Part shown: piece after piece, positions 1-12,469 of the stretch
Position numbering within the stretch: the stretch's first letter is position 1
How the letters are laid out: every line of letters begins with the position of its first letter
Origin: Trichosanthes cucumerina
Lineage: Eukaryota; Streptophyta; Magnoliopsida; Cucurbitales; Cucurbitaceae
NCBI GenBank assembly: GCA_036507285.1
Contig: CM071842.1
Location: forward strand, 71,490,346 to 71,554,345
DNA: 64,000 bases
Direction of reading: 5' to 3'
Position numbers and translations under genes: made by a program
Notes under the pieces: generated by a model
Told to the model about the DNA's origin: nothing
What the model saw: the letters and a program-made list of their open reading frames with translations, nothing else
Database searches by the model: none

Positions 1-1015
1 CGATTTTGAGTGTGGATATGAGATTTGGGAGCATGGTTTCTTTTTAGATGAAAAAAAATGTGATTCGAGCTTTTAAAAAACGTATCAAAACTTTTTTTTT
101 CTCCATATTTATTATTCTTTTTTTTTCTCTTTCTAAATGATAAGTGGCGTGCAAGTAGGAGTATATTTGTAAATAGCACCAAAAAATGAGTCTCTAAATA
201 CAGTTGCACAGTTGCCGGACAACCGTGTAAATTTAGATCCATTTAGATAAAAGTGAAATATGAATCCCTAATAAGATTCATTCATTTAGTTACCCACTTA
301 CCCCTCAAAAATTGACAATTTATCTTGCATTCTCAAAATGGCCTCATCGTCTCTCTCTCACTCTTCTTTTTTTTGTTAATATTAACCGGGTCCGAAATTA
401 TCTTCGAAGATAAAACATGAAACTTCTTAGAATGGTTATCATTTCAGAAAAATAGCATGAACAAGACAAAAATAATTTTGGCAATGTAATTCGCTTTTTA
501 CTTAAAAGACCAAGTACTTTGCTTCCATCTTTTTAACAAAACAAGTTTATAATATGAAAACTCACATTTATTATAACAAATTCTATATGGAACGAGTTAG
601 CCTATTAAATTTGCCTATTTCTCATCTCTCAGAACATGCGCGGTTTGGTAAGAAAATTGAATAAATTAAACTCCACGTCACACAGATTCTATGTACAGTA
701 AAAGAAAACAAGTAGAACGAGTTAATTTACTGTGGAGATATTTACAGTGTCAGCATGGGTTAAAAGTAAAATGGGAGACCATGCCAATAAATCTAAAAAC
801 CTCCATTTTGCTGTACAGCCTTCTTCTATTTTATGTACACCAGAGTTATGTACATGGGAACTTACCTACCAAATGAAGAAGAAGCCTCCTCTTGTCCACA
901 CCACAATCTGAACTTCTTCATCCATTTTCACCCTTTTTTTTTTTTATCTACACAGCAGTTATAGCTACTCTGATAATTACCAATTTCACTTTTTACAGAG
1001 GAGAGAATTTTGAGG
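1..1015. other. AT-rich flank downstream of UPL4; no gene seen
   Basis: The part nearest UPL4 (roughly 700-1015) should contain its 3'UTR and polyadenylation site. Short open frames at 691-876 and 892-1089 lack any recognisable protein character, and the second runs antisense through the last UPL4 exon. The first 600 bases show only poly-T tracts and low-complexity sequence. Confidence 0.6.
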
Positions 1016-4000
1016 CTAAGAAAGATGAAACGAGCCTTGTCCTTCTGTTATGGCATATAAGAGCTTCTCTTTCATTATCTCCTGAATAGATAGAGAGAGA
1101 ATTTGGAGTGAGAGGGATCATTTTGTTCCAATGGAAATAAAAGCAATAGTTTTTTTAGTTCATCGACATGATGTAGGGTGGAGAGAATTCGAACTTCTAA
1201 CCTTTTGATCGTGGGAATATTGTTTTAACCCGTTGAACTATACTCATGTTTGAAAAGCAATGATTTATATTAGACAAGTTTGAAAAGTATTCACCTTTGA
1301 AGAGTAAGGAGGCAACTTGAGATAGTTTGCACAGGTCATCACACTAGGTAAGTCAGAATCAACCAGATTGCTAGAATGCTGTGTAAAAAAATATCCAAAA
1401 AATCAAAAAAAAAAGTAAGTAAAAAGGTCGAATTGAATCAAATATTTGATGAGAATTTGTTGATAATGAGAACCTTTCGGACGATGGTTAACTTTGGATT
1501 GAGAGATGCAAAGCCTCCAGAAGGAAGCCTTGGCGCCCCAGTCACAAACTGTAGAAATGCTCGTTGCTGTTCGTGGTCAAACTCTTGAATAATTTCAAGC
1601 AGCTGCAATTCAAAAAATGGATGAGAATCTTGCATACTTAAGCGCCGTTTGATAACCATTTGGTTTTTTGTTTTTAAAAATTGGGCTTGTTTTCTTACCA
1701 TTTCTCTACCATAGCTTTCACCTTTCTTATAAGTTTCTTTTCCTCCAACTAAAACTATTTCTTTTAGTTTTCAAAATTTGGGTTGGTTTTTGAAAACACA
1801 TGTAGAAAATGGATAACAAAACAAGGAAATTCTTGAGTATAAAGTATTTATAAACTTAATTTTCAAAGATCAAAAACCAAAAATCAAATGATTATCAAAC
1901 GGGGCCTTAGGTACCGATTGATAACCATTTGGTTTTTGAAAATTAAGCTTAGAAGCACTACTCTCACCTATGGTTTTATTTGTTTTGTTATCTACTTTCT
2001 ACAAATGTTTTCAAAATCCAAGTCAAGTTTTGAATATTACAAAAAGAAGTTTTAGCCCCATTTGATAACCATTTGATTTTTGAAAATTAAGCCTAAAAAT
2101 AATACATCTACCAATGAGTTACTATGTACTTTGTACCTATGATTTCAAAAAGTAAGCAAGTTTTGAAACTAAAAAAAATAGTTTTCAAAAACTTATTTTT
2201 GTTTTCGAAATTTGGCTAGAAATTTATACTTAAAGAAAGATAGAACTAATTGTAGAGAAGATGAAGAGAAATTGTGAAAAAACAGGCATTATTTTCAAGA
2301 CCAAAAACCAAAAACCAAATGGTTATCAAACGGGACCTTCAAAATATTTTTTTGTTTTTTGAAATTTAGCTAAAAATTCAAATGTGAGAGAGAGAAAATA
2401 AACACAATTTTCAAAAATCAAACGGTTATAAATTGACCCTAATAATACATATTTTAACAAAGCAATAAGTAGGGTCATTTTAGAAACTAACATTAACAAT
2501 GGAGGGGCTACTGGCTGTATATCCGTGGTCAAACTTCATACTCTCAAGGAGTTCACTCAACTGCACCAAAAGATTACAAAGAACCAAGTTAATGGATAAT
2601 AAAAACTTCAAAAAGTAAATAAGCTAGTTAACCGATATACGTACGGCCCAAGAGTCGTGCTCTCCACATATTAAACGCTCTAATTCTTCTGCAGTGAAAA
2701 CTTGAAGATGTTCTATCGGGAAGACCTGAGGTTTGACAATAAGAAAAGAAATATGCGCGATTATCAGTTAAGATCGCGAAGGTACCCGTAGATATCCGAG
2801 GAAAACACATAAATGTGTATTTTATATAGTAATTAATAATTCTTCTTTAAACCAACTAAATGGTTTGGTGACCTCTTTTAAGAACGATAGTGCTTCATGA
2901 CATATTGTTGAGGATCCCACATCTAAAAGGTGAAGATAGACCTCACAACTTATAGGATATATGGGCTACTCCTCTCCTTGTCAATTGGTTTTGAGATGGA
3001 ACCTCATGTAATCTAATATAGTATCAGAGCCCATTAGGCCCAAACGAGCATTCGGTCCAAAAATTAAAATTAGGATCCGATCCAAAAATGGTAAACCCGA
3101 ATAGGCACCATCATCTTGAGGCATGTTGAAGATCTCACATCTAAAAGATGAAAAGAGACTTCTTCACAACTTATAATAACTTCTACCATTAAATTTTGAA
3201 TGAGATGATAGAATAGAACTATCATCTGCACTTAAACCAAAGTATATGTAGTCCGGTATCACGTCTAGAAATCAAATCACTTCATAATTATTTCACCGAT
3301 AACATCGATAATGATTCATAAAAAAGCAATATATCATCCAATTGAAAATTTTGATCTTAAATAAAGAAGCTATATCAAAACATAAGCTGAATTCCATTAA
3401 CTTTCTACCCGTGCAACAAAAACTAAATTCCCAAGATTATGGACAATAAAGGATTCTTTTCATTCTGCAAGGGCGAAGAACAAGAACAACTAAATAACGT
3501 GGGAAGTGTAATCTTTTGTAAGAGGGACCATAGTGAAGCTAACCTGATTAAATCCAGATTTAAATGCTTCTATTTGCCTCGAAATTCCAGAATTTAAAGT
3601 AGCATCTGCAACAAGAGAGACATAATCCTCCAAATTTTTTGTATTTACCTGGGGAAAAGGTCAAGTGCATTTTGTGTTATTTAGTGCATCCTTACAAAAA
3701 AGATAACCATAATCACAGTAAAATTGGCATTACCATTGAATGATCTTGAGAAGAAGTCATGAGATAATCAGGATAACCAGGAACGGTAAAATCAAGGCAA
3801 AGATCCTCAATATTGGTATTATGATAACAAAATTCAAGTTTGGCCGATGAATTTTCTTCACAGCCAGATTCCAACAGTTTACTTCTGTTGACCAGAGCTT
3901 GAAACTCTAGCAGAGCAGTTCCAAGCCCTGGATCAAATGATTGGATATCATATATACTCACCTCCTACAAGAATAAACAAGAAATCAAATAATGGAATGC

Positions 4001-7000
4001 AAAAAAGACAAGAGGAAGCACTTGAGAGTATTTCATGCAGGTACCTGCCCAAGTATTAGTTTATAGAAGGCTTTGGAGAAGTAGATATCCATAACCCTAC
4101 CATCTTGAATGGCCTTTGCCATAATTTTTCCTAGAAGTACAAACTTCTTAATTACTTCGGAAAAATGTAGCTCATTGATATCCAGAGTTGATGGCCATGG
4201 ACGGGGGAAAAGTCCAAATGGGGATTCAACAGTTTCTCTACCCTCTCTGGGTATAAATGCATCATGATCCCCTCTCCAGATTCCAAGGTCATACTTCTGA
4301 AATTCACGACTAACAAGAGTATAGAATTCTAATGTTGGACCAAGCCCAGTGCCAACTTCTTCATCATATTCCACCTCAAGCAGTACTTTCTGATGTGCAT
4401 ACTGATCCATCATTTTGGCAGCAGAATCTAGAATTTGGTTGCGGTGTACCAATACCTTCTTACGAGGCAAGCCACCAGAACCTGATCGTACATCATTTGA
4501 GGTCCCTAAGTCACTGTATGATCTTACATATGGCTGGTGTTGTGGCATGCCAAATGCCACTATCCGAAAGTACTTTCGTCTTGCCTCAAAACTAAATAAG
4601 AAAGGGCATGAATTCATAAGTTCCTTACACCATAAAGGCATGCCACCGATAGAAACAGCAGAAAAGTCTCTCATCTGCTGTTCAAGTTTTTCGGTCAGTT
4701 TGCTGTTTACAAATTCATTTTGCGACACTGAAGGAACTGATAGCTTTATATTGTCCAAGGTATTAATTCTCCCTTCAGCAAAAGCACGAATCCTTTCATG
4801 TGACATAATGTGAAATGCCATTCTGTTCATGCCCTCTATGCTCCTTAGAAGAAATAAAACATCATAAGCAGGACTTTCTTTTGCCAAGTCAGAAGGCAGA
4901 ACACAATCTAGAATGCCATAGAAAAATGAAGAGAACTGCAATGTCGCAGCTTTGTTGGATGCAGAAAATTGATTAGAACTGCTTCCCTTCACTTCTCCAG
5001 CGCTTTTATACGTTAGTGTGTATACTTGGCTCCATACTTTCGTACCAGAAATAGTTTCATTTTCTTTGATGTGTTGTTGGAGAATTGCCTGGTAAAGTGT
5101 CAAAGTGGGCTCCAGCTGCTTTCCCTCAAGGTAAAGTAACAATTTAGGTTTCATGCCTTTCTTACTGCAAGGTACAGAACATTGTGATTTCTCATCGGGG
5201 CTGACTTCTGCAGATCCCTGAACCAAAATAAGGTTAACATAAACTTAGGAATGAACACATTACCATAGTCCAGAATATGATCAATGCTCTCAATTCAAAA
5301 AGATAATATATAGAAAAGGAAGGCACCCAATTATACGAGAATAGTCTGCATGAAACCATAACATTTTTTCTAATTTACTTGGAAGAAGAAAAATGGCATC
5401 AGTTGAATCCAAAAGGATCAAATTGAAATTTGCAATGGATGCAGCCACAAAGTCTAGAACCGATCTTATAACACAGTTTCATATATGTGCTTATAGAAAT
5501 GATCAACTTACAATATAAGTTTCATCTAATTGTATTCTTTCACTTAAATAACTGAACTTAAACCAAATGGATTTAGATACGCTTATTTGCCAGAATTATA
5601 AAATTATTAAAGCAAACAGACCTCCACGATGCATAACAGATCACCCTACTTCAAGTATCATACAATTTTGGAGTAGTTTATAATTTTCTCAACATTATCA
5701 AAATTTCAAAAAGAAAACAGGAAGAGAGACCTGAGTTTCAGGCAAATCTGTGGACATGCTTCCAGACCCTACTAGTTTTGGGTTAACGCCCAAACCAGAA
5801 CATACACTTGAGAGTAGTTTAATTTGATGCTCCCTCAGGCTATCGGATTCAGAGGACTGCTCAGCTTTTTTTGTGCTAACTTTGGGCCACAGAAACCCTT
5901 CAATTGCATTCAAAGAAGAAAAGGGGTCAACAGTCTGGATATCCCCAGTATAGTCGCAGAGATCTGTTTCCCCATCTCCTCTCACAAACCGAACTTTCAC
6001 ACAAGGATGTGGTATGCACCGACCATTTGGAACTGTAGCCAAATAGTTCCTATGTTTGAATTCCTGGCTAGAAATAACAGGAAAGTTTTCTAAAGACGAC
6101 AGCGAGATTTGTAATTTCCTTATCATTACCAAAACTGGTAAGTTTACAGATGGGGGGTCTGAACTAGAGAAGAGAAGCCTTGCAAAAACCTCAAATCTTC
6201 TTTCCATAATTGAGAATTGTCTAGATATAGTTTGTGGTTCTCTCTTTTTCCTCAGATACTGACCATTAGTTAGGTAATTTATAAATGACTTGACAATTCC
6301 ACTTTCAATAAATTCAAAGGTGGATATGGGCTCACCACACTTGAGCTTTGACATAATCTCAGCCAACAAAGCATAAAATTTTTCTTCATTCTGAGCTGGA
6401 GTATCCTTAATTAAGGTCAAGTTCAGTAGATCATCTAGGGCACCAGAAAAAGTTTGAAGATTTTGAAGAATATCAGTCACTCCTTTATCAGTGTCACATA
6501 GTTCTTCAGCAAAATAATGGGCTCTTATGTGATTTGCAAGACTATAAACAGAGTCCTTGTCAATCTTGCAGCTGCCCGTTTCTTCTGCTGAGGAGAAACA
6601 ACCACTTGAAAAGGCATAACATAAGCATCTCGCATTTTCTCTTGAAGACTTTTGACATGAATTAAATGAAGGGTGGACACCAGTAAACACTGGGAAAATC
6701 AACTGTTTATACTTCTCTGGGGTTATCAGTGCATCAATGGCAAAATAGACACCCTCCTTAACAAATGATTTCAAAAATATACTAGAGAGCTTTCGCAGGA
6801 TAATCTCAGTGATTTTTAAAGCTAACATCAGCACATGGTGGTCTTTTCGAGTAAACACTCCAGCCAGGAAACTAACAAATTAGGCAGAGAAAATAATTAG
6901 ACTTCTGAAAGCAATTTGAAAATACCATTAAAATGAAAATCAGGCACCATTCACCTAGAAATGTTGGCATTCTGAAGCAACTCAACAAGCATGTCAGATT

Positions 7001-9887
7001 CACCCAAACAGACAAACTTGTATATAATAGTCAGGCAGCCGCAACAAACATACAAGTTTGCACCAGAACTAACCACCTGCAGAAGGGAAAATGAGATGTT
7101 ATAGAGGATGGGAAGGGCTAGAGCCTTTTTATTAGCTTATAATAATAACCACCTGAACAAGCAAAGGAAGTACATCCAAGCCAAACTTCTGCAGTTGCTT
7201 GGGATTACTGGCTAAAAAATATACTTTTTCGGACAATTGTTCTGCATTTGCATCTCCAGTAGGGAGAAGCTCGTTAAGTAATTTCAGGACTTCACATACC
7301 TGGGAAAAGAATCAACCACAATAAATCACCATATAAAAAAAAAAAAAGAACACAAACACAAAAGTAAACCCTACAAACCTGGAGGGGAAAACAAATAAAG
7401 GAAGATGAAATTCTAGACTCAATGTAGACCAATTATGAGGTATTGAACTATCACTTATGCCAAATATTATGTAAGGCCTCCGATTTTCAAATATTACGAA
7501 AGAAAGGGCAAAAGGGAAGAAAGGAGGAGGAGGGGACCACTGAAGAGTGAGGGCGTTTTGTACTGAGCAAGGAAGCGTGTGGGGGGGCAAGGGAGAGTAG
7601 TATTTGTAGTGCTTCTGACCCTGAGTGCTTTTTTGTTGAGTATTTGGTAGACAGTAGTGTTTGGGAGAGTCCCAGCCTCTCGCAATGCAGCGGAATCTTG
7701 TTGCTTGAATAAGTCGAATGGAAAATAACCCCTCTCCCTATTGAAGAACTCTCAATAGCGAGGGGGTTGATTCACCCTTACTTTTTCTATATTTCTGCCT
7801 TGTCGTTTGAGATTTTACTGTGTGCAGGGAGGTCGATTGAATACCTTACATATTAAGGCAGTAATTCTCCTAGCTCAGGCTACCAAGCGCAAGCCGGGTA
7901 AAGTGGAGGTTTGAAGGTGGAGATGATATATCCTTAAAAGAGCATCTTAATTTTAGAGTTCTATATTGCACATGGCTTCAATATATCATGTTGAAACCAT
8001 GACTTGAGATTTGGAAGAAAACTTTTAGACAATTGTAGTATCGATTTGTATCCTGCAACACTTAAAAAAAGATTTCTATGATTTGAAGTGCTTTTTCAGA
8101 ATAATTATTGAGGAAATATGAAACTCCCTCCGTAAGTTTCCTAGAAATATTTTACAAAGAAACTGTCACAGCCTACAATAAGAGTGTTCCCGTGGATTAA
8201 AAAACAGTACATGCTAATGGACTAATACCTGGTTGCGCTGCCCATCAACTACTGCACATGAAGAAGACATTCCATGCGCGAGATTGTAAACAGATAATAT
8301 GTCCTTCAAAGTATTGCTAATGTTTAGCTCATAAAGAGTTTTGAAAGCAACAGTTGATCCTGAAGATAGTTTGACAAGCACACCAAGCAAATCCTGCAAA
8401 GAAAGTTGATGGTTATTCACCATACTGCGTTAATGATGGTGGTAGATGCTGCAGGGAGAACTTCATCCGCATTTTTTATAAAAATACTAAACCGTTACTT
8501 GTATACTTCTCTACTTACATTGTATGTGGTCCGGGTCAAAGTAGTTCGGCTATTCAAGTTTATAAGGTGCATGGCTTGTTGAATCAGCCCATGCCGACAG
8601 AGCCCATCCAAAAGCTCGCAGGATTGACTGACACGCTCAACTATTTTAATCATGCATAAAGCCACATTCTCTGACAGCTGAAATGTGACATTATAACAAG
8701 GAGACGATTTATAAAAAATTAAAACAAAGAAATATGAAGCATTCAAGTCCAGTTATTCAAACCTGCTCATCCTCATACTGAAGGAGATTGCATAGTATAG
8801 GAACAGCATCAATCAAAGTTGGTGGGCACTCGGAAGGAAGTTTTTTGCAGACATTCACCACAGTGCGAAGAGCAATCCTCTGATCCAAACCAGAATTACA
8901 CATTAAATTTTCAATCTTTTGATCATAGGGTTTGGTGGGAACAAAAGAACAGGAACTATGAACTCAATCAAATTGTCAAGGTAAAATTAACATCCTGAAA
9001 GGAAAATGACTTACTTGTATGCTAGTAGAAAGAAAATCAATATAAGTTAAAACAGCCATAACTGCACCACCCTCTAAGCATGCGACAGGTTGTTCCCGTG
9101 ATATTTTTTCCAATGCTATCAAACACTACATTAAAACAGAAGCTCTTTCAAAATACAGTAAGAGTATCCAGCGTCCCAAGATGACCTATTGATTATAATA
9201 TCTAGAATAATAAATTTTGATAAATGGACTAAAACTAAAAATCAATGGTATCACCTGTTCAGCAACATCCAAGTACTCAATAACTCCTAGCATCTGACAG
9301 AGGGCACGAACTCCATCATGACGAACTAGAAAATTAGATGATCTGGGGTAAACATCGCATAAATAAGTTATAGCCCTTAGAGCCAATAGCACTATCTCTG
9401 GGTCACTATCAAGTTTCACCATATTTACAAGAACTATAGATAATGAATCTGATGTCATGCTTGATAGCGAATTCTCCGTACAGAATGATAAGACTTCACA
9501 TAGCTCCCCTAGCAGTGCGTGTTGTGCAGATGGCTCAGATTCTTCACCCAAGCTTGATAAAATCCTTTTAAATTGTCCATGATCACTAGATGATCTTTGC
9601 CTCTGATAATTCCGAAGATCACTATGTTTTTGTTCTGCATCATCTGAATCACAAGATCCGTAGGCTGAATCCTTATCATGTTCTCCTTCTGAACGACTAG
9701 AAGCAGAAGCAGACGATGAAGTGTCCATGTCATTGTCATGGATGCCAGGACTTGAATTAGTGGACGTCACGTGCATTTGCAAAGACGGATTAGATGAGCT
9801 TGGTCTGAATTCCAATGAACTGCATGCCCGTTTATCAGCTGGTAATCTATCCACCATTTCAGTACGCTTTTGGCCACGATTTCCCAT
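1016..9887 (-). CDS. UPL4: UPL4-type HECT E3 ubiquitin-protein ligase, 16 coding exons
   Basis: HECT ligases take ubiquitin from an E2 onto a cysteine and pass it to substrates. Exons, in transcription order: 9887-9255, 9125-9015, 8879-8763, 8677-8519, 8393-8229, 7299-7153, 7076-6955, 6871-5731, 5217-4045, 3964-3734, 3648-3544, 2725-2645, 2560-2492, 1602-1474, 1378-1295, 1081-1016. All borders are GT-AG and all phases join, giving about 1510 aa; Arabidopsis UPL4 is nearly the same length. The N-terminus (MGNRGQKRTEM, then a Ser/Asp-rich stretch with GSCDSDD) matches UPL4 rather than UPL3. Residues about 100-450 are the helical armadillo-like region. The HECT domain covers about 1115-1510. Its catalytic Cys is near residue 1477, in LPSVMTCANYLKLPPY, and the tail is GQGSFHLS. 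The ATG at 9887 follows a likely 5'UTR intron. The protein-family call is very firm; only alternative splice forms are uncertain. Confidence 0.96.
1165..1255 (-). mobile_element. tRNA-derived SINE-like fragment in the last UPL4 intron
   Basis: The minus strand carries an A-box-like TAGTTCAACGGG followed about 35 bases later by a B-box-like AGTTCGAATTC. The same arrangement recurs at several other places in the window (37.99, 57.68 and 57.84 kb). It sits inside the 213-bp intron between the last two coding exons. No clear tail or target duplication could be delimited, so it is a remnant. Confidence 0.45.
1641..2440. mobile_element. Nested MITEs with TIR GCCCCGTTTGATAACC in a UPL4 intron
   Basis: The 889-bp intron between exons 2560-2492 and 1602-1474 is largely built from one MITE family. 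The first unit runs from AGCGCCGTTTGATAACC at 1641 to the inverted GATTATCAAACGGGGCC ending at 1906, flanked by TTA on both sides. A second unit starts at about 1911 and ends near 2338 (GGTTATCAAACGGGACC), with another start inside it near 2053 and a further half unit to about 2440. A 3-bp TTA/TAA duplication and this end type are typical of PIF/Harbinger (Tourist-like) MITEs. Relatives lie at 45.26-45.53 and 61.29-61.56 kb. Confidence 0.65.
2904..3175 (+). mobile_element. LTR/TRIM-like fragment with primer-binding-type motif in a UPL4 intron
   Basis: The segment TTGAGGATCCCACATCT... runs to TATCAGAGCCC at 3022-3032. GTATCAGAGC is the usual start of the initiator-tRNA-Met primer site next to plant LTRs. 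A shortened second copy of the front part follows at 3123-3175. A diverged copy lies at 12012-12150 and an inverted one at 46681-46800. No coding capacity remains. It lies in the 818-bp intron between exons 3648-3544 and 2725-2645. Confidence 0.5.
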
Positions 9888-9923
9888 TTATCATTTATTA
9901 GCTTTAAAAGAGATTTTACCCTC

Positions 9924-10509
9924 CTATATAATTAAGAGATCCAACACTGCATAAGATCGACAAACTTCTAATGCTTCAATAATTTGCATATTACTAATGA
10001 TCAGAACCAAACACTACAGCAAGAAAATCATTAAATAAAATACACGAAAACAAATGGTATTTTGCTCAACACTAACAATTTCACTTCAATAGAGCAAGAA
10101 GCTCTCGGAGGTGAAACATTAGAACCCGGACCTCTTAGAATCATCAGATAGAAATGGGAACATTCGACTGAGAATTGTCCGTCTTAAACCTTAAGCGCTA
10201 AATAGAAAATAAACTATATGCACCCGTCAATTTGAAAAAAAATAAACAAACTACAACTGCTCCAAGACTAACACAGAGCCCGAAAACTCCATGGATTTAA
10301 CCACCATTGGCAAGTACAATTTTATATCATATATGCTTAACAATCTCGAACACATAACTATCTCCAGTAAGCTCGTAATCAGTCCACTTTTAACAGCCAA
10401 AGAAGACGAAAGCCGAAGCGAATGCGATGAAGAACGAGATCAAAAATCACGAATGTAAACATGGATTTACGATCAGACAAGACAAAACTATCTCATATTT
10501 TCTTAGTAC
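9924..10509 (-). other. Probable 5'UTR intron of the UPL4 gene
   Basis: On the minus strand a donor (CCAAG|GTACTAAG) lies at 10509 and an acceptor (TATATAG|GAGGG) at 9924, just upstream of the ATG at 9887. Between them there is no conserved coding frame, only AT-rich sequence. A leader intron is common in plant ubiquitin-ligase genes. The donor is a good match to consensus; the acceptor is one of several possible AGs. cDNA would be decisive. Confidence 0.5.
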
Positions 10510-10708
10510 CTTGGCGCTGCAAGCCGAAGACTCACAAAATTCCAAAAGCACGATGAAAAAATAAGAGAGTTTGTGAGGGCAAAAACTTCTCCGTCTACGC
10601 CGGAACGCAACTCCGACGGCGGATGCTTTTATCGGTGATCGAAATTGTAAAGCTCTTTTGACGTCGATGATGATGAAAAAACAGAGCGAGAGAACGCCAG
10701 AGCTTAGA

Positions 10709-10718
10709 GATATATATG
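10709..10718 (-). promoter_or_regulatory. Candidate TATA box of UPL4
   Basis: The minus strand reads CATATATATC, about 200 bp upstream of the proposed leader-intron donor and next to a CT-rich (GAGAGAG on plus) tract at 10724-10740 of the kind often found at plant core promoters. No transcript evidence is available. Confidence 0.35.
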
Positions 10719-10736
10719 AAAGACTGAGAGAGAGTG

Positions 10737-11000
10737 AATATGTTTGATCAATATTTATTTTATTATTTATTTCCATTTTACCTTTTTTTTGTATTGTTTT
10801 TTGTATTATTCATTTCAATTAAAATGTTTATATTTTTTTTTCCCAAGAGGTGAATATGTTTGATCAATATATATTTCAATAAATTTGATAGTCTATGTTT
10901 GATCAATATATTTTTTATATTTATTTCCATTTTACCTTTTTTTTTGTATTGTTCTTATTTTATTCTTTATTTAAATTAAAAGGTTAATATCGTTTATCAA
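10737..11000. repeat. Imperfect tandem repeat upstream of UPL4
   Basis: The word TGTTTGATCAATAT occurs at 10741, 10857 and 10896, and TATTTATTTCCATTTTACC at about 10767 and 10919, each followed by poly-T and GTATTGTT. The block is a local duplication of roughly 115-155 bp directly upstream of the likely UPL4 transcription start. Confidence 0.55.
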
Positions 11001-12011
11001 TAGAGCTATAAGATACTATTTTAATATATTTGATTTATCTATATTTCCATTTAAAAGAATATCTATATTTCAGTTTAATCTCTACATTGTCTTTTCAAAA
11101 ATAAATAAATAAGGACAACTTTCTCTAAAACGAAATATTTGGTGGTCAATAAAAATGATAAATGTGAATAAATTCTTTTAGAAAAAGAATATGAGAAGCT
11201 CTATGTTCATTTATTAAATTTAGAAAGTCTTCTAAAGTATCAATAAAGTAATTTTTAAATATTTACTTAAAAACAAGTGCTTCTACTTTTCATCAAAAAA
11301 TCAATCTAATTTTTTTTTTTTTAGAAAAATCAATCTAATTTATTTCGTCTTATAAATTAGGTAATTATGTCAAAAACAAATTATCTCTTTTAAATTGGAG
11401 ACTAAAATTGACTCAATAGAAAAAATAAATAAATATATATACAAAGGGCGATCACATTGCAAATTGTGATATGATAGAGATCGTTATGGTTGAAACTTAA
11501 AATGTTATATTGCATATTGATATAGTTGGAAATGAGGTAGGAAATTGGAAGGAAATTATGGGTAAAGTAGGATCATTTTTCAATTGAGAAGAGATTGTTC
11601 GTACATAAATTTTAACTTCATAAGATTGTTGGGTTACATTGACCAGTTTTGCTCCGAGCAAGCCAACATGTATATCAATTTATTATAGATGAGTTTTTTC
11701 TCAATCGAAAAATAATAAAGGAGTCCAACTTGGGACAATGAAGTGGATTGTGATAAAATTGAGTAGACCAATACATAGATGATCGAAAACGAAACAATCA
11801 ATTAGGTAAAGTCAAGATATAATGGTAGAACCAAGCGTGAATCACCTTAGTGACTTTGCCCATTAGGTGAGCCAATTGTTTGTTGCGACGGTGTAAAAAC
11901 GACCTTCTACACCACAAGCACTTCATCAAACCGTTGTATCCATGTGCTTCGTATTCGCATAGAGTTCACTGCTAAAAATATAAATGCAAAATTAAATTAG
12001 ATGCACCATTG

Positions 12012-12150
12012 TTGAGGATCTCACTCCCACATTAGAAAAATGTAGAGTGGTCTCACAATTTATTAGATATATAGACTACTCCTCTCATAGTCAACTGGTT
12101 TTGAGATGAAACTCTATGTAATTTAATATGATATGAGAGTCAATACTACA
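12012..12150 (+). mobile_element. Second copy of the TTGAGGATC LTR/TRIM-like fragment
   Basis: TTGAGGATCTCACTCCCACATT..., CTACTCCTCTCATAGTCAAC and TTTTGAGATGAAACTC repeat the 2904-3030 segment in the same order. The primer-site end is degraded (TATGAGAGTC instead of TATCAGAGCC). Confidence 0.5.
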
Positions 12151-12299
12151 TTACTATTTAGCACTTCGGACATGTCTATGAAAAACTCATAACTATGCAT
12201 ACTATTATAATCTATGTTATTACAACTCATGTATCTAAATTTTGATTTTTAAGTTTTACATTCATTAAAAAAAGAAAAACCTTTGATAAATATAATTTT

Positions 12300-12440
12300 C
12301 ATGTTATAAAACCATTTCATTTTTGTTAAAATAACCTACGTGTAATGTAATATATTTTAAATTATATGATATTGTAAAATAATAATTATACAAAATTTAT
12401 AACATAAATCATGTTCATAAATAAATTAATAATAGTTTTG
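12300..12440 (+). mobile_element. Internal fragment of the ~580-bp Tourist-like MITE
   Basis: The stretch with TTTTTGTTAAAAT, AATATATTTTAAATTATATGATATTGTAAAATAATAATTATACAAAATTT (quoted in parts: TAAAATAATAATTATAC) and TGTTCATAAATAAATTAATAATAG matches the centre of the complete elements at 52632-53210 and 54912-55496. Both ends are missing. Confidence 0.55.
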
Positions 12441-12469
12441 ATCAACTTAGTGAGTAATAACAACTTTTT

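Noticed and set aside
4332..4813. Plus-strand open frames of 87 and 132 codons
   Set aside because: They run antisense through the large HECT exon 5217-4045 of UPL4 and have no family character; they follow from codon composition on the coding strand.
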